Source: Pseudomonadota bacterium (lineage in GTDB: Bacteria > Desulfobacterota > Desulfarculia > Desulfarculales > JAHJDS01). From it: DNA of 7,360 nt. The notes beneath the pieces were generated by a model that was given only the letters and a program-made list of their open reading frames with translations, had not been told where the DNA came from and searched no databases. The stretch covers positions 1 through 7,360 of the forward strand of contig JAHJDS010000060.1 of NCBI GenBank assembly GCA_018812395.1. Direction: 5' to 3'. This document shows positions 5,996 to 7,360 of the stretch, one piece after another. A program made the position numbers and the translations under genes. Each line of letters starts with the position of its first letter. Positions within the stretch are counted from its first letter, which is position 1.

Positions 5996-6276
5996 CTACC
6001 GATAGGACCGCCGGTTCCGCTTTTTCGCGGTCAACCCCGGCTTGGCCCGAATGTTGCCCCGGCGGAAGTTGACGGACACGTTTGTGATCTCGGCCATCTC
6101 GACGACGTCGCCGGTCAGTGGGGCGGTGACGAAGGCCACCCGGTCGGCGGCGTAGAATATGGCCCGCCCCGCTCCTGGTTGACCTTCTCGAGCATTTCGG
6201 TCCGCTCGGCGACCCGGCGTTTCAGGTCGTCCTTGGCCTTCTGCAGGGCCTGTTCCACCCGTTTGAGATCGGACGC
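5996..6276 (-). pseudogene. Frameshifted minus-strand relic with a PAS-kinase-like linker
   Basis: Read on the minus strand, one frame (from about 6276 to 6165) gives a helix resembling the linker after a PAS domain in sensor kinases: SDLKRVEQALQKAK, then LKRRVAERTEMLEKVNQER. PAS proteins commonly carry DITxxKRxEEAL followed by LexRVxERTxELexxN. This frame then runs into a stop at 6117-6115. At about 6163 the adjacent frame takes over with coding-like, GC3-rich codons for AIFYAADRVAFVTAPLTGDV, continuing to a basic end KKRNRRSYR and TAG at 5998-5996. One extra base in the G-run at 6163-6166 would join the two frames. No ATG, GTG or TTG start lies between the upstream in-frame stop (6342-6340) and a GTG at 6258. 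I infer a truncated, frameshifted remnant. I do not recognise the C-terminal part, which could be a separate small gene. A sequencing error is also possible. Confidence 0.5.
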
Positions 6277-6369
6277 CGAGCCCGACGGGCCCTGGCGGGC
6301 CGCGGCCGGAAAATGACCTGATTCGGTCCGATTGGCCGATTACCCGCCGGACGTGGTAGAGTTTCAGTC

Positions 6370-6391
6370 GGGCGGGCCAAAAGGCCCCCCC
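6370..6391 (+). other. GC hairpin in the leader of the PAS sensor gene
   Basis: GGGCC (6374-6378) and GGCCC (6383-6387) pair across an AAAA loop; after a C-C mismatch GGG (6370-6372) pairs with CCC (6389-6391). A run of eight C (6385-6392) forms the 3' side. It lies about 50 bases before the ribosome binding site of the sensor gene. Function unknown; chance is plausible at this GC content. Confidence 0.25.
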
Positions 6392-6440
6392 CGGCCCCAA
6401 GACCCCGGATCAGGCCCACGCCCCGGGGGCCGCCGTCGTC

Positions 6441-6450
6441 GAGGAGGAGG
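6441..6450 (+). promoter_or_regulatory. Ribosome binding site that fixes the GTG start of the sensor gene
   Basis: GAGGAGGAGG at 6441-6450 offers several overlapping AGGAGG-like matches, 3 to 6 bases before the GTG at 6454. It is the best Shine-Dalgarno sequence in the window and decides the start of a gene that otherwise lacks an ATG near its N terminus. Confidence 0.7.
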
Positions 6451-6453
6451 TCC

Positions 6454-7360
6454 GTGTCCGACCATCGCCGGACCAAGGTCCAACTGATCGAGGAACTGAG
6501 AGCCCTGCGGGCCAGAGTGGCCGAACAGGAGCGGGCCGAGGAGGCCTTGACCAAGAGCGAGGCCACCTTGCGGAGTATTCATCAGGCGGCGCCCGTGGGC
6601 ATCGGACTGGTGGTCGGCGCCGAGCGGGTGCTGGACTGGGCCAACGAGCGCCTGGCCCGAATGACGGGCTACACCCGGGAGGAACTGGGGGGCATGCCCG
6701 CCCGGGAGTTGTACGAGAGCCGGGAGGAATACGAACGCGTCGGCCGGGTCAAACACGCCGACGTCAGGGCCACCGGCGTCGGCAGCGTCGAGACCCGGTG
6801 GCGGAGAAAAGACGGCACGGTCTTCGACCTGCTGCTCAGTTCGGCCCGGTTGACCGACGACCTGGAGGCGGGCCTCGTCTTCACCGCCCTGGACGTTACC
6901 GAACGAAAGCGGTTCGAGGACTTGCTGAGCCGGGAGCGGGACTTCAGCGCCACCGTCCTGGACACGGTCGGGTCGCTGGTCACCGTGCTGGACGCCGAGG
7001 GGCGCATCGTCATGTTCAACCGGGCCTGCCGGGAGGCGGGCGGCTTCGACTTCGGGGAGGTCAAGGACAGGCCCTTCTGGGAGGTCTTTGTGCCGGCCGA
7101 GGGCCGGCTCGGGGCCCAAGATATCTTCGAGGGCATGAAAAGCGGCGACGGACCGACCAGCCTCGTCGGGCCCCTGCTGACCAAGGACCGCCGGAAACGA
7201 ATCGTGGCCTGGACCACCACCACTCTTTGCCGGTCCGACGGTTCGGTCCGCTACGTCATCTGCGCCGGAACCGACATCACCGAGCAACGGCGGGCCGAGC
7301 GGGCCCTCCGGGAATCGGAACGCAACTACCGCCGGATATTCAACGCCACCGGCGAGGCCA
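6454..7360 (+). CDS. Multi-PAS sensor protein (likely histidine kinase), N-terminal part
   Basis: An open frame from GTG 6454 runs off the right edge after 302 residues. Residues about 8-40 form a helix or coiled coil (VQLIEELRALRARVAEQERAEE without the last two residues is its core). PAS 1 spans about 40-150: SIHQAAPVGIGLV, then WANERLARMTGYTREELGG, WRRKDGTVFDLLLS, and the closing DVTERKRFEDLL. PAS 2 spans about 162-275: FSATVLDTVGSLVTVLDAEG, then FNRACREAGGF and GTDITEQRRAERAL. A third PAS begins at about 285 (RESERNYRRIFNATGEA). No transmembrane segment or signal peptide is seen so far, so it is probably cytoplasmic. Such tandem PAS stacks usually end in a histidine kinase, but a diguanylate cyclase or other output cannot be excluded because the C terminus is missing. 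It lies downstream of a response regulator on the same strand. No PAS cofactor ligand can be named. Confidence 0.85.
   Translation, partial: MSDHRRTKVQLIEELRALRARVAEQERAEEALTKSEATLRSIHQAAPVGIGLVVGAERVLDWANERLARMTGYTREELGGMPARELYESREEYERVGRVKHADVRATGVGSVETRWRRKDGTVFDLLLSSARLTDDLEAGLVFTALDVTERKRFEDLLSRERDFSATVLDTVGSLVTVLDAEGRIVMFNRACREAGGFDFGEVKDRPFWEVFVPAEGRLGAQDIFEGMKSGDGPTSLVGPLLTKDRRKRIVAWTTTTLCRSDGSVRYVICAGTDITEQRRAERALRESERNYRRIFNATGEA

Noticed and set aside
6332..6362. TTGGCC and TAGAGT as a promoter of the PAS sensor gene
   Set aside because: The spacer is 19 bp and both boxes are weak, so the support is too thin to list as a promoter; it stays only a candidate.
6222..6566. Minus-strand open frame overlapping the PAS sensor start
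   Set aside because: It runs opposite the sensor's coding region and ribosome site, and its product is Arg/Ser/Leu-rich without motifs; a shadow.

Overview
The window is GC-rich bacterial DNA. Its codons end almost always in G or C, genes are tightly packed, and promoters are of the sigma70 type. The gene set (a NifX/MTH1175-type cofactor-binding protein beside a NifU/IscU-type scaffold, a PlsB-like protein fused to a GpsA-like domain, a REC-HD-GYP response regulator and a multi-PAS sensor) would suit a Desulfobacterota/deltaproteobacterial chromosome. That assignment is inference from gene content; there is no rRNA or marker gene to confirm it. I see no tRNA, rRNA, CRISPR array, insertion sequence or phage gene.

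Layout. (1) 1-841, plus strand: the 3' end of a NifX-like protein gene, then 5 bp later a complete Fe-S scaffold gene, followed by a terminator-like fold. (2) 992-3502, minus strand: a long gene for a glycerol-3-phosphate acyltransferase-like protein with a C-terminal glycerol-3-phosphate dehydrogenase-like domain. This domain keeps the nucleotide-binding loop but seems to lack the catalytic lysines. (3) 3503-3603: a compact divergent promoter region containing a perfect 10-bp inverted repeat. (4) 3604-4776, plus strand: an RlmL-type 23S rRNA methyltransferase, ending in an intrinsic terminator whose T-tract runs directly into the next promoter. (5) 4876-5931, plus strand: a response regulator with a c-di-GMP phosphodiesterase-type HD-GYP output domain, in which one expected metal-binding histidine is asparagine. 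(6) 5932-6453: no intact gene. It holds a strong hairpin, a minus-strand frameshifted relic that includes a PAS-kinase-like linker, and the leader of the next gene. (7) 6454 to the end, plus strand: the N-terminal half or less of a multi-PAS sensor protein, cut by the window edge.

How the genes relate. The first two form one Fe-S/metal-cluster handling unit. The acyltransferase (phospholipid synthesis) and the rRNA methyltransferase are divergently transcribed and share only a control region. The response regulator and the PAS sensor lie on the same strand about 520 bp apart and could belong to one signalling pathway, but the sequence does not prove pairing. I do not see a clearly new multi-gene system. 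The most unusual items are the acyltransferase/degenerate dehydrogenase fusion, the His-to-Asn change in HD-GYP, the divergent operator-like repeat and the broken minus-strand relic.
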